Source: Algoriphagus mannitolivorans DSM 15301
GTDB lineage: Bacteria > Bacteroidota > Bacteroidia > Cytophagales > Cyclobacteriaceae
Assembly (NCBI RefSeq): GCF_000429425.1
Contig: NZ_KE386902.1
Span: 1-51,400 of the forward strand
Direction: 5' to 3'
Length of the DNA: 51,400 nucleotides
This document shows positions 24,632 to 33,186 of this stretch, piece after piece (position 1 is the first letter of the stretch; each line of letters opens with the position of its first letter). The position numbers and the translations under genes are program-made. The notes below the pieces were generated by a model. It was not told the origin of the DNA. It saw nothing but the letters and a program-made list of their open reading frames with translations, and did no database searches.

Positions 24632-25327
24632 ATGAAAGTAATCCTTTGGATCTGGAGATTTCTTTGGAAGACAGCCCTTTGGTTTTTTGGCCTATCTATA
24701 GGGCTGGTTGTTTTTTACCGCTTTGTACCGGTTCCGGTTACTCCATTAATGGTAATCCGGCTGTTTGAGCAAGGGTTTGATGAAAAGAGAGAAGTAAGGT
24801 TGTACAAAGATTGGGTCTCCATTGATGAAATTTCCAAAAACATGCCTCAGGCTGTGGTAGCTGCAGAGGATCAGAAATTTCTAGATCATAATGGATTTGA
24901 CTTTGAAGCAATGGAAAAAGCCTGGGAAGGAAATAAGAAAGGCAAGAGGGTAAAAGGAGCAAGTACGATTACCCAGCAAACTGTCAAGAATGTGTTTTTA
25001 TGGCCTGCCAGGAGCTATGTAAGAAAAGGCCTGGAAGCCTATTTCACGGTACTTGTAGAGCTAATTTGGTCCAAAGAAAGGATCATGGAAGTGTACCTGA
25101 ATGTCATCGAAATGGGAGACGGAATCTATGGAATTGAGGCCGCTTCCCAGTATTATTACAAGATCCCAGCGGCCAAATTAAACCGTAGCCAAGCTGCAAT
25201 GATTGCAGCAGTTCTTCCAAATCCAATCCGCTGGACTCCCTCCAGGCCAACCGCTTACATCCGTGGTCGCCAGTCTTGGATTCTCCGTCAAATGAACAAT
25301 TTGGCTCCTGTGGGATTTGGGAAATAA
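24632..25327 (+). CDS. mtgA: Monofunctional peptidoglycan glycosyltransferase MtgA
   Basis: 231 residues, the normal length. A single N-terminal transmembrane helix (about 10-32) anchors a GT51 domain that polymerises lipid II into glycan strands. Motifs: AAEDQKFLDHNGFDFEAM (motif with the catalytic Glu), KGASTITQQTVKNVFLW, and ERIMEVYLNVIEMGDGIYGIEAAS (cited in parts) with the second Glu. No transpeptidase domain follows. The ATG at 24632 gives the proper short cytoplasmic lead. Confidence 0.95.
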   Translation: MKVILWIWRFLWKTALWFFGLSIGLVVFYRFVPVPVTPLMVIRLFEQGFDEKREVRLYKDWVSIDEISKNMPQAVVAAEDQKFLDHNGFDFEAMEKAWEGNKKGKRVKGASTITQQTVKNVFLWPARSYVRKGLEAYFTVLVELIWSKERIMEVYLNVIEMGDGIYGIEAASQYYYKIPAAKLNRSQAAMIAAVLPNPIRWTPSRPTAYIRGRQSWILRQMNNLAPVGFGK

Positions 25328-25559
25328 AAGAATTGATTTTAAAATTATATTATTTCAAGATTTTTTTTCCGGTAACCTGATTTTGTTCGAATTGTTGGTT
25401 TATATCCTTCAAAAAAAATCGAAATCCAAATAATATTTCAAAACTGGAAAAAATCAAGCCGAGATTTCGTGGGGTTAATTTTAAAAAAATTTTAAAAAGC
25501 CCAGAAGGAAAAAAGGCCTTAGGAGGCTCCATTTGAGCATTAAAAAACGCAAGAAAAAT

Positions 25560-25568
25560 TTATCCACA
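25560..25568 (+). promoter_or_regulatory. DnaA box 1
   Basis: Exact TTATCCACA, the consensus high-affinity DnaA box. Confidence 0.75.
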
Positions 25569-25579
25569 AATTCAATTAT

Positions 25580-25588
25580 TTATCCACA
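25580..25588 (+). promoter_or_regulatory. DnaA box 2
   Basis: Exact TTATCCACA in the same orientation as box 1, 20 bp further on, about two helical turns. Confidence 0.75.
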
Positions 25589-25656
25589 CTTTTCAACATT
25601 GCCCCATTAAGCAATTGAAAATCAATGAAATAATAACATATTGAAAAAGATGTTTT

Positions 25657-25665
25657 TGTGGATAA
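25657..25665 (-). promoter_or_regulatory. DnaA box 3 (inverted)
   Basis: TGTGGATAA on the plus strand, i.e. an exact box on the minus strand, facing boxes 1 and 2. Confidence 0.75.
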
Positions 25666-25743
25666 TCAAAGCTAAGTTGATATTTTTTACAAGAGGGATG
25701 TGTAAAAAAGTGGAAAAATCCGAATTCCAAATATTATTCTAAA

Positions 25744-27528
25744 TCAGCCCAAATCTTGCTTCTGACGGAGCAGTCTTTTGCGGTATGTGTTGAATATCCT
25801 AGACTTAGAAACAAAGCCAATATATTGTCCATTATCGATTACCGGCAGATTCCATGCCCCTGATTTTTCAAACTTCGTCATGGCAGATTGCATATTTTCA
25901 GTAACTAATAGGATTTCAGGGGGACTGTGCATCAGTTGATGAATTAGAATAGAATTTTGCTTTTCTACATCAAACATGATTTCCCGGATGTCATCCAAAG
26001 TGATGATTCCTCTTAAGTGCTTATGCTCATCCACCACTGGGAAAATATTACGCTTCGAAATCTTCACCAGCTTCACCAAGTCTCCAAGTTTGGAGTTTGG
26101 GTGGATGGGCAGCAGATCCCTCTCAATGACATGGGTAATGTTAATGGCATCGAGTAATTCCTGATCTTTGGATTCTGGGAGGTGTTTTCCCTGGTCTTTG
26201 AGCTGTAGTTTGTAAAGGCTTTCCTTTTGGAAATAGGTAGTGGTGGTGTAGGAAATGGCGGATACAAACATCAGGGGTATGAAGAGCTCATATCCTCCAG
26301 TTATTTCTGCAATAAGGAATATCGCAGACAAGGGTGAGTGCTGAACTCCTGCCATGACTCCACACATGGCCACAAGTGTAAAATGAGCCAAAGGCAAAGG
26401 GATGTGAAAACCCAGAAGATTTTTAGAATAGGCAAAAAGGAATCCTAATATACCCCCAACATATAAGGAAGGGGCGAATATCCCTCCGCTACCTCCAGCC
26501 CCAATAGTTACAGCAGAGGCAATTGGCTTGAGCAAAATGATCAAAGCCAAAAAGCCAATAATTAAGACTGGGTTTTCAAAGGAAGAAAAGAAAGGACTTT
26601 TTTCAAGGATTTTGTCGGGTTCTCCGTCGATAAGGAGATTTAAAGTGTCGTATCCTTCACCATAAATGGGTGGAAAAAAGAAAACCATAAAGCCCAAAAA
26701 TGCTCCTCCATACAATAATCTCATCCATTGGTCTCCCAAGTCTTCCATCAAGTGTTCGGTTTTTCGGACCATTCTTGAAAAGTAGAGGGAGACGATTCCA
26801 CAAAAAATTCCCAGCAATAAATAATAGGGCATATGGCTGGCACTAAAGGATTCCACCAGATTAAACTTAAAGAGGGCTTCCTTGCCCATTAAAATCATGG
26901 AGGTCAGTGAACCCATCACCGACGCAATCAATAAGGGGATAAAGCTGGAGATGCTGATCTCCATGAGGATTACTTCAATGGCAAATATTACTGCTCCGAT
27001 AGGTGCGCCGAAGATCGCCGAAATGGCACCGGCCGCCCCACAACCAATCAATAAGGATCTTTTTTTGGCATTGAGGTGCATCAAAAGCCCTACATTTGAA
27101 CCTATTGCAGATCCAGTCACTACCATGGGAGCCTCCAAACCCACAGAGCCTCCAAATCCTACAGTGAGGGAGGAAGTGATGACCCTGCTGTAAGTTTTAA
27201 TTCTGGGGATTAGAGAAGAGTTTTTTGAGATGGTAAAAAGTACATCCGGAATTCCATGCCCACCTGTATCTTTTAAAAGGTACTTGCCTATTAGATAAGC
27301 TGCTGTGATCCCTATGAGGGGATAGAGGATATACATGAAGTTGGCATACTCAGTGTAGAATCCTTCTGTCAGAAAACGCTGGATAAAATGTACAGCCGAT
27401 TTTAGAATTACTGCCGCCAAACCCGAAAATATCCCGATCAATCCGCTTAAGATCAGAATAAAGGCCTGATTGCTCATGTTTTTGAGCCTCCAGATTAAGA
27501 GTCTGGTGATGAGATCATTTTTAGCCAA
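25744..27528 (-). CDS. ClC-family chloride channel/transporter with CBS domains
   Basis: 594 residues. About ten membrane helices occupy 20-430. Selectivity-filter motifs of the ClC family are present: GFGGSVGLEAPMVVTGSAIGS, where the Glu of GLEAP corresponds to the gating Glu of GREGP, and GAGGSGGIFAPSLYVGG (cited in part). Two CBS domains follow (about 455-585; LPIHPNSKLGDLV, HLRGIITLDDI, NLPVIDNGQYIGFVS). Presence of the gating Glu allows a Cl-/H+ exchanger. The start is TTG 27528, because the segment LIWRLKNMSN is conserved in relatives; the next ATG (27477) would cut it. Downstream of the M28 gene by 34 bp, so probably co-transcribed. Confidence 0.92.
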   Translation of the reverse strand: MAKNDLITRLLIWRLKNMSNQAFILILSGLIGIFSGLAAVILKSAVHFIQRFLTEGFYTEYANFMYILYPLIGITAAYLIGKYLLKDTGGHGIPDVLFTISKNSSLIPRIKTYSRVITSSLTVGFGGSVGLEAPMVVTGSAIGSNVGLLMHLNAKKRSLLIGCGAAGAISAIFGAPIGAVIFAIEVILMEISISSFIPLLIASVMGSLTSMILMGKEALFKFNLVESFSASHMPYYLLLGIFCGIVSLYFSRMVRKTEHLMEDLGDQWMRLLYGGAFLGFMVFFFPPIYGEGYDTLNLLIDGEPDKILEKSPFFSSFENPVLIIGFLALIILLKPIASAVTIGAGGSGGIFAPSLYVGGILGFLFAYSKNLLGFHIPLPLAHFTLVAMCGVMAGVQHSPLSAIFLIAEITGGYELFIPLMFVSAISYTTTTYFQKESLYKLQLKDQGKHLPESKDQELLDAINITHVIERDLLPIHPNSKLGDLVKLVKISKRNIFPVVDEHKHLRGIITLDDIREIMFDVEKQNSILIHQLMHSPPEILLVTENMQSAMTKFEKSGAWNLPVIDNGQYIGFVSKSRIFNTYRKRLLRQKQDLG

Positions 27529-27562
27529 ACCAGCGTTTTTTTTACAAGATAAAGGTTAGTGA

Positions 27563-28507
27563 TTACTTTTTCTCCGATTGAAGCAATTCCTGATCCAGAG
27601 CCAGAATGCATTTCAGAATTAAATTGGCTGAATTGATGAAAAATTCTTGCTGAATATTTCCGAATTCATCCGAAGGTTTATGATAATCTTGGTGATCCTC
27701 TACGCCAAAATAGATGTGAGGTACTTTTTTCTCATAAAATGCGCCATGATCAGAAGATTTGGTCCAGTCTTCTCTGCCTGTTCCCGGAATATCATGTCCG
27801 AATTTTAAGGTGGGGCTTGAATTAGCAGCGGCTTTTTCGAGAATGTCTTTCAAGTAAGGGTTGTAATGAGTTCCCGAAGCAAAAATCTCATTCTGGTCAT
27901 TTCGGGATATCATATCCATGTTTACGTTCAGGACGATTTGCTCCATAGGATAGGGGAAGTCCTCTAATAGTGCTCTAGCTCCTCTCAGACCAAGTTCCTC
28001 AGCATCCAGCGCTGCAAAAACGATGGAATGTTTTGGTCGATTTTTCGAAAAATAATCTGCTAATACCAAAAGAGCGGAAGTCCCAGAGGCATTGTCATCG
28101 GCTCCATTGTAAATAGAATCACCCTCGGCATTCACTCTTCCTACACCCACGTGATCGTAGTGAGCTGTGATGACGATTACTTTGTTGGTTTCACTTCCTG
28201 GGATCAAGGCCACGATATTGGCAGCATCTTCATAAACCTGCTTGCGACGGGTATTTTCGAAGGAGAAGTATTGGATAAAGTCCGGGTATAAAGGCTCGAC
28301 CAGTTCTAGCGTGGTTAGGTTTTCCAGGATGTAGATTTTGGCTTTTTGGCTCCCTTCACTGAGTGTGGCTCTACCGGCCAATTGATCAGAGGAAAGATAT
28401 TCTAAGTGCTTCAATAAGCGGTCTTCGTCTATTTTTTGAGCGAGACTCGGGAGACAAATCAGGAAAAGTACTGTGGCAAATAGATTTTTGAGGAATTTAA
28501 AGCACAT
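27563..28507 (-). CDS. Secreted M28-family metallopeptidase
   Basis: 314 residues. A signal peptide (about 1-23, ending in LPSLAQ) is followed by a zinc aminopeptidase/carboxypeptidase domain. Metal ligands and neighbours are clear: ITAHYDHVG (His), YNGADDNASGTSALL (bridging Asp), DAEELGLRG (catalytic Glu plus Glu ligand), NVNMDMIS (Asp) and SSDHGAFYEKKVPHIYF (His). It is expected to release amino acids from peptides in the periplasm or outside the cell. It is divergent from an unknown secreted protein, and the ClC gene lies downstream. Confidence 0.92.
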   Translation of the reverse strand: MCFKFLKNLFATVLFLICLPSLAQKIDEDRLLKHLEYLSSDQLAGRATLSEGSQKAKIYILENLTTLELVEPLYPDFIQYFSFENTRRKQVYEDAANIVALIPGSETNKVIVITAHYDHVGVGRVNAEGDSIYNGADDNASGTSALLVLADYFSKNRPKHSIVFAALDAEELGLRGARALLEDFPYPMEQIVLNVNMDMISRNDQNEIFASGTHYNPYLKDILEKAAANSSPTLKFGHDIPGTGREDWTKSSDHGAFYEKKVPHIYFGVEDHQDYHKPSDEFGNIQQEFFINSANLILKCILALDQELLQSEKK

Positions 28508-28576
28508 CTGGTGTTACATTAATCGTTATGTATATTCGTAAAATTACTAAGCCTAAAGTCTTACCCAGCAAATTCC

Positions 28577-29566
28577 ATGAAATATATCCTTTCGCTAGGT
28601 TTATTTTTTTCATTCATACTTAATGGCCAGTCTCAAGGCCAATTGCCAGAGAGTTTCTTAAATGGAAAATCAGTGGTGATTATCTCCACGGACCCGGGCG
28701 CCAGACCGGTGTTGTCCTGGAGAGCTCTTGCAGATAGCGTGCATCCGTATTTGGTGGAGGCTGGAGCAGATCCTGTTGGATATTTTGAATTGGAGCAAGT
28801 GGTGCTTTCTGAAGCAAGACAAGCTGCATTCGCAGCAGCTTTTCAGCAGCGAAAAATTCAAAACATAATCCTTGTAACCCGTCAAATATCAAATCTGAGC
28901 ATTCACATAGGAGCCTTCAGCGGTGACGCCCGTCTGATATCCTCTTCCTCGTTATATGGTGTGTCGGGAAGGGATTGGAATGAAGCAGGATCCATTTTGG
29001 CAGAGAGGGGGAAATCTAAACCTTCCAAAAATTTACTGGTTATTGATGTGGCGGAGTTTCCTCAAATCAGCAGTCAGGAGACAGCTCAATCTGAGCAGAA
29101 GTTTATTCCCCGAAATCCATTAAATCTTGAAGTGTTCAAACTCGGGATTCCACTGGAAGGATCTTCGGCGGCCACGGGATTGATGTCTTATTACCGATAT
29201 GACTTGCTTGGAAAGTCCCAAGAAGCGATTTTGGCAGAGCAAAATGCTCAGAAAACCCAGATTCAGTCCATTTTCGAATCCAATTATCCTCATCAGATTG
29301 AATGGTTGACAGAAGCCAAAACCAATCAAGAGCTTATTCAGAATAGAGTTCAATTTCTGCTGGTGAAAGTGGAAGGCCGACAGTCCGATTTGATGGCTAG
29401 TATGGGGCTGGAACCGATAAAAGGTGAAGAAGGGTCTTTGACTGTCGTCAAATATTATATCAAACTCTTGGTAAGGGATGAACTTTACATCGGTCCTGTC
29501 TGGGATGCCAATCCGGATTGGAGGAAGGCATTGACTGATTTTTTGGAAAACCTAAAGAAGAACTAA
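28577..29566 (+). CDS. Unknown secreted protein, conserved-type hypothetical
   Basis: 329 residues; I do not recognise a family. A signal peptide (LSLGLFFSFILNGQSQ) is clear. The N-terminal part (GKSVVIISTDPGARPVLSWRALADSV, cited as landmark; then VGYFELEQVVLSEARQAAFAAAF and IQNIILVTRQ) has an alternating strand/helix pattern, like a small Rossmann-type fold. The C-terminal half is helical and charged (SQEAILAEQNAQKTQIQSIFE) and ends in DWRKALTDFLENLKKN. It is divergent from the M28 peptidase with about 70 bp between starts, so the two could share regulation. Confidence 0.6.
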   Translation: MKYILSLGLFFSFILNGQSQGQLPESFLNGKSVVIISTDPGARPVLSWRALADSVHPYLVEAGADPVGYFELEQVVLSEARQAAFAAAFQQRKIQNIILVTRQISNLSIHIGAFSGDARLISSSSLYGVSGRDWNEAGSILAERGKSKPSKNLLVIDVAEFPQISSQETAQSEQKFIPRNPLNLEVFKLGIPLEGSSAATGLMSYYRYDLLGKSQEAILAEQNAQKTQIQSIFESNYPHQIEWLTEAKTNQELIQNRVQFLLVKVEGRQSDLMASMGLEPIKGEEGSLTVVKYYIKLLVRDELYIGPVWDANPDWRKALTDFLENLKKN

Positions 29567-29605
29567 TCTTACACTCATTAGTTACGTGAATCACAGACCA
29601 TAAAA

Positions 29606-29627
29606 AAAACCTCCAAGTGGAGGTTTT
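29606..29627 (+). terminator. Bidirectional intrinsic terminator
   Basis: AAAACCTCC and GGAGGTTTT pair around AAGT. The reverse strand has a longer T run (eight A on plus at 29602-29609), so it could also stop transcription of the gene converging from the right. Confidence 0.75.
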
Positions 29628-29796
29628 CATTACTTAGGGTGGGATGATTAGAACAACTTTTACTTTTGTTTGAAATGCATTTTAAAGGATGTGAAATGCT
29701 TCACCTAAAGAAAAAGTATTTTTTTTATTTTTCCTATTCTTTAAAGAAAATAATCATAAAGCCTTTCGGAAAAATCTAATTTTTAATGATTTTGTA

Positions 29797-30363
29797 CTAA
29801 TAAAGCTCTGTATTCAAAAACGGAATTAATGCCAATACCACGGCTTGCTGATAGTATTCCGCCCGATTGACTACTCCATGAGTCAATATGCCGACTGACC
29901 CGCCCTGCTGCTTGGAATTGTCCTTTTCAAAGACCAAATCATCTGCCTTGCCGAGTTCCATGCCTTCTTTTACAAGCTTGGTGACTTCCTTAGGCAAATA
30001 GAAGGTACCGGTTTTAGCTTGGCCATGTTTTCCGTTTTGTCCAAGAATATAAATCCAAGCAAAGGCGAACATTCCGTTTTCATCCTGATCCACACCGCCT
30101 TCGATCCCTACCCAGAAATTTGCTTCTGGGAAGATTTCCTGGGCGTGTTTTGCCCGATTCTTAGCACCTAAGAGTGTTTCTTGGTCTCCTACTGGCTGGT
30201 CAGAAACTCCGGAATGTGCGTTAATTCCTTCAGCCAAAAAGGGTCTGTTGAAAGCTTGGATAAAGCCATTCTCTGCGCACTGAACTTTTACCGGATTCTT
30301 ACTTCCTACCAGTACCAACAGCTTGTCAGAACTCTGGATGTTTTGTCTTCTTTTGAATTGCAT
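29797..30363 (-). CDS. Inosine/xanthosine triphosphatase (YjjX/DUF84 family)
   Basis: 188 residues from the ATG at 30363 (a TTG one codon earlier is ignored). Non-canonical NTP pyrophosphatase or phosphatase that clears ITP and XTP from the nucleotide pool. Motifs: VGSKNPVKVQCAENGF at the N-terminus, VSDQPVGDQETLLGAKNRA, FWVGIEGGVDQ, and the C-terminal SKQQGGSVGILTHGVVNRAEYY (cited in parts). Its position 21 bp after yebC on the same strand suggests one transcript. Confidence 0.88.
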   Translation of the reverse strand: MQFKRRQNIQSSDKLLVLVGSKNPVKVQCAENGFIQAFNRPFLAEGINAHSGVSDQPVGDQETLLGAKNRAKHAQEIFPEANFWVGIEGGVDQDENGMFAFAWIYILGQNGKHGQAKTGTFYLPKEVTKLVKEGMELGKADDLVFEKDNSKQQGGSVGILTHGVVNRAEYYQQAVVLALIPFLNTELY

Positions 30364-30384
30364 CAAGGGAGGGGCCTAGAAAAT

Positions 30385-31092
30385 CTAGGCCATATTGGTA
30401 AATACTTGGTTTACATCGTCGTCCTCTTCCAGACGGTCAATCAGCTTATTGATGATTTCTTCCTGCTCCTCAGTAAGCTCTGTAAGGGTGGTTGGAAATC
30501 TTTGGAAATCAGCAGAGATTAAATCAATGCCTTTGTCTTCCAGTGCCTTTTGCATCGTGCCAAAATCTTCAAATTCTGTGTACACGAAAAGTTCGCCCTC
30601 GTTTTCATCAATTTCGGTCAAGCCGGCATCGATCAATTCCAGTTCCAGTTCTTCCATGTCATAGTCTCCCTTAGCAAAGCGGAACACGGCTTTGCGGTCA
30701 AACATAAAGCTTACCGAGCCGGAAGTGCCCAGTGATCCTCCAGCTTTGGTAAAGTAGGATCTGACATTAGCCACTGTTCTGTTGGTATTGTCTGTGGAGG
30801 TCTCAACGATTACAGCGACCCCAAAAGGCCCGTAGCCTTCATAGACGATTTCTTCATAATCCTTTTCATCCTTATTGGATGCCCGCTTGATGGCTGCTTC
30901 AATCCGGTCTTTTGGCATCTGAGCACCTTTGGCGTTTTGGATTACGGTGCGGAGTTTTGCATTGGAAGTGGGGTCAGGACCTCCAGCCTTTACAGCCATG
31001 ACGATTTCTTTGCCTAGGCGGGTAAATACTTTGGACATTTTGTCCCAACGCTTAAATTTTCGCTCTTTTCGGAATTCAAATGCTCTTCCCAT
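30385..31092 (-). CDS. YebC/PmpR-family protein
   Basis: 235 residues from ATG 31092. A longer frame from 31161 adds 23 residues without the family pattern, while the true family N-terminus MGRAFEFRKERKFKRWDKMSK begins at 31092. Conserved blocks: FTRLGKEIVMAVKAGGPDPTSN, LRTVIQNAKGAQMPKDRIEAAIKRA (cited in part), YEGYGPFGVAVIVE, NRTVANVRSYFTKAGGSLG and GSVSFMFDR. Members were named as transcriptional regulators; recent work on relatives (YebC/TACO1) shows a role in translation of proline-rich stretches, so the molecular role is open. Confidence 0.95.
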   Translation of the reverse strand: MGRAFEFRKERKFKRWDKMSKVFTRLGKEIVMAVKAGGPDPTSNAKLRTVIQNAKGAQMPKDRIEAAIKRASNKDEKDYEEIVYEGYGPFGVAVIVETSTDNTNRTVANVRSYFTKAGGSLGTSGSVSFMFDRKAVFRFAKGDYDMEELELELIDAGLTEIDENEGELFVYTEFEDFGTMQKALEDKGIDLISADFQRFPTTLTELTEEQEEIINKLIDRLEEDDDVNQVFTNMA

Positions 31093-31222
31093 GGATTTAC
31101 TTTTTGAGGTCGCCAAAAATAACAATTCTTTTGAGTTTGGGGAAAATACCCTCCTACACATTTCCTGACTTTTCCCAGACCTGAGGCATAAAATTACGTG
31201 TAGCTATTAAGCTCTTTTTTTT

Positions 31223-32563
31223 ATGGCATACTCCAAATACACTCCCATCCCAAACCTTCCCAAGCTCAACCTTCCCAAAGTGGTGGTCGTTGGAGCTGGG
31301 TTTGCAGGTCTTCAGTTGGCAAGAAGTCTTAAGAATTCCGGTTTTCAGATCATTTTGCTGGACAAAAATAATTTCCATCAGTTTCAACCCCTTTTTTACC
31401 AGGTGGCGACGGCCGGGCTTGAGCCATCGGCTATATCTTTTCCCCTTCGGAAAATTTTCCATAATACCCGAAATGTGAGTTTTAGAATGGCGGAGGTTCA
31501 GGAAGTGGACTCTAATTCACGAAGGCTTTACACGGATATTGGCTTTGTGGAGTATGACTTTTTGGTTTTGGCTATGGGTGCAGACACCAATTATTTCGGT
31601 GCAAAAAACATCGAATATTACGCTTCTCCAATGAAAACAGTCTCTGAGGCCCTTTACATCCGAAACAAGATCATCTCTAACTATGAAAGAGCCATTAATC
31701 TGGAGCGAGAAGAAGACCGCAAAACTTTGATGAATGTGGTCATTGTAGGCGGAGGTCCTACAGGGGTGGAGCTTGCCGGTGCCATGGCCGAGCTCAGAAA
31801 CAATGTTTTTCCCAAAGATTATCCAGAGCTCAGTTTCAAAAACATGAAAGTAACTTTGGTGGAAGCCGGTTCAAGTTTGCTGTCAGCCATGTCTTTGAAA
31901 GCTCAGGATCATGCAAGGAAATATTTGGAGAAGCTTGGAGTGGAAGTGTTTTTAAAAACCCGTGTTTTGGATTATGATGGTAAGGTAGTCCGATTGGAAG
32001 GAAGAGATTCTATTCAAACAGAGACCTTGCTTTGGGCAGCGGGCATTAAGCCCAACCGGATCTCGGGATTCTCAGATAATCAATATGCCGGAAATGGACG
32101 GATGCTTGTCGATGAGTATAATGAATTGATTGGCACTAAAGGGATTTTTGTCCTAGGAGATCAATGTTTGGTAAGTTCAGGTACTCTTCCAAAAGGTCAC
32201 CCTCAGGTGGCTCAGGTGGCAATTCAACAGGCCAGAAACTTATCTAAGAATTTGATTAGAATTCAGAAGGGAAAGGAAATGCAGCCTTTTAAATACAAGG
32301 ACTTGGGTTCGATGGCCACCGTTGGACGGAAATTGGCAGTGGTGGATCTTCCATTTCTGAAATTTCAGGGACTTTTCGCTTGGATGACATGGCTTTTTGT
32401 TCATTTGATGGCTATTCTGGGGGTAAAAAACAAGCTTTTCATTTTTCTGGACTGGTCTTGGAACTACCTTAGCTTTGATCCTAGTCTGAGGCTATTGATC
32501 AAACCAAAATATGTGCGTTCCTCTGAAAGGAAGGATTTGATAGAGGAAAAGACAGAGGATTGA
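31223..32563 (+). CDS. Type II NADH:quinone oxidoreductase (NDH-2)
   Basis: 446 residues. Two dinucleotide-binding folds: FAD at VVVVGAGFAGLQLARSLKN (about 20) and NADH at VVIVGGGPTGVELAGAMAEL (about 172). The quinone-side motifs FHQFQPLFYQVATAGLEPS and the FAD-closing VLGDQC fit bacterial NDH-2. A C-terminal amphipathic/hydrophobic region (LFAWMTWLFVHLMAILGVKNKLF, cited as landmark) should bind the membrane. It passes electrons from NADH to menaquinone without pumping protons. It is monocistronic. Confidence 0.92.
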   Translation: MAYSKYTPIPNLPKLNLPKVVVVGAGFAGLQLARSLKNSGFQIILLDKNNFHQFQPLFYQVATAGLEPSAISFPLRKIFHNTRNVSFRMAEVQEVDSNSRRLYTDIGFVEYDFLVLAMGADTNYFGAKNIEYYASPMKTVSEALYIRNKIISNYERAINLEREEDRKTLMNVVIVGGGPTGVELAGAMAELRNNVFPKDYPELSFKNMKVTLVEAGSSLLSAMSLKAQDHARKYLEKLGVEVFLKTRVLDYDGKVVRLEGRDSIQTETLLWAAGIKPNRISGFSDNQYAGNGRMLVDEYNELIGTKGIFVLGDQCLVSSGTLPKGHPQVAQVAIQQARNLSKNLIRIQKGKEMQPFKYKDLGSMATVGRKLAVVDLPFLKFQGLFAWMTWLFVHLMAILGVKNKLFIFLDWSWNYLSFDPSLRLLIKPKYVRSSERKDLIEEKTED

Positions 32564-32647
32564 GGTATTTAACATTCTTTTAGAAGCGGGACTTTAAACC
32601 TGCCCCAATAGCCTGGGTCTAATCCACGAAACAAAACCAATAACAAC

Positions 32648-33082
32648 ATGAAAAAGTGGATGATTGCCGCCGCCCTATTAGTATTTACCTCTCTAGGTGT
32701 AGCCGCTCAGCAAAAACAACCGAGAAATCCTCAAAACAGAGAGCAAAGAGCACCTCAAACTCCAGAACAGAGAGCTCAAGCCATGACCGATAGAATGGCT
32801 GAAAAACTCAGCTTAACTGAGGCTCAAAAAAAGGAGATTTATCAAATCAACTTGGAAAATGCCACCAAACGCCAAAAGGAAATGGAAGCCCATAAGGAAG
32901 AGCGCCAGGCCAAACAATCTGAAATGAATGCTCAGGACGAGAAAATCAAAAAGGTGCTTACTGAAGAGCAACGTAAGCAGTGGGAAGAAATAAAACTGGA
33001 TCGCAAAGATCAAAGAAGGCCGGGAGGTCAAGTACATGACCGAAGTGAAATTCGGCGTGGACCTCGAGGAGGAAATAATTAA
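32648..33082 (+). CDS. Small periplasmic Spy/LTXXQ-like protein
   Basis: 144 residues. A signal peptide (to about residue 20, GVAAQQ) is followed by a Gln/Arg/Pro-rich stretch and then a helical region with two LTxxQ-like motifs, LSLTEAQKKEIYQI and LTEEQRKQWEEI, separated by a charged helix. This is the pattern of the CpxP/Spy family, whose members are periplasmic chaperones or stress sensors; many Bacteroidota homologues are annotated DUF4890. The basic tail (RRPGGQVHDRSEIRRGPRGG) is low-complexity. The function of this member is inferred only. Confidence 0.7.
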   Translation: MKKWMIAAALLVFTSLGVAAQQKQPRNPQNREQRAPQTPEQRAQAMTDRMAEKLSLTEAQKKEIYQINLENATKRQKEMEAHKEERQAKQSEMNAQDEKIKKVLTEEQRKQWEEIKLDRKDQRRPGGQVHDRSEIRRGPRGGNN

Positions 33083-33087
33083 AATGA

Positions 33088-33113
33088 AGAAAGCCACCCT
33101 TGGGTGGCTTTCT
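33088..33113. terminator. Bidirectional terminator between the Spy-like gene and gltD
   Basis: AGAAAGCCACCC pairs perfectly with GGGTGGCTTTCT around a minimal loop. T-rich bases flank it on the minus-strand side (TTCATTTTAATT), so it can serve both convergent genes. Confidence 0.65.
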
Positions 33114-33186
33114 GTATCGCAGGTGGGTCAACTAAACAGGGTACTATTGGATGTGCCAGGGACTTTCCACAGGAAAGTTCTTGGCG

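Larger units (their letters stand above)
25328..25743. other. AT-rich DnaA-box cluster: oriC or DnaA-binding candidate
   Basis: 416 bases without a gene between two convergent genes, so no promoter is expected here. It contains three exact TTATCCACA boxes (25560-25568, 25580-25588, and inverted at 25657-25665). Two-mismatch versions are at 25590-25598 (TTTTCAACA) and on the reverse strand near 25700 and 25710. On the left are strongly AT-rich tracts (about 25336-25370 and 25475-25498) that could serve as an unwinding element. A DnaA-titration site is the main alternative. Confidence 0.5.

Noticed and set aside
25328..25743. Terminus or dif site at the point of gene convergence
   Set aside because: Gene orientation converges here, but I could not find a dif-like 28-mer; the exact DnaA boxes are the stronger signal. 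GC-skew would decide.
31093..31161. Upstream extension of YebC by 23 residues
   Set aside because: The family N-terminus begins at the internal ATG (31092); the extra residues are not conserved in pattern.
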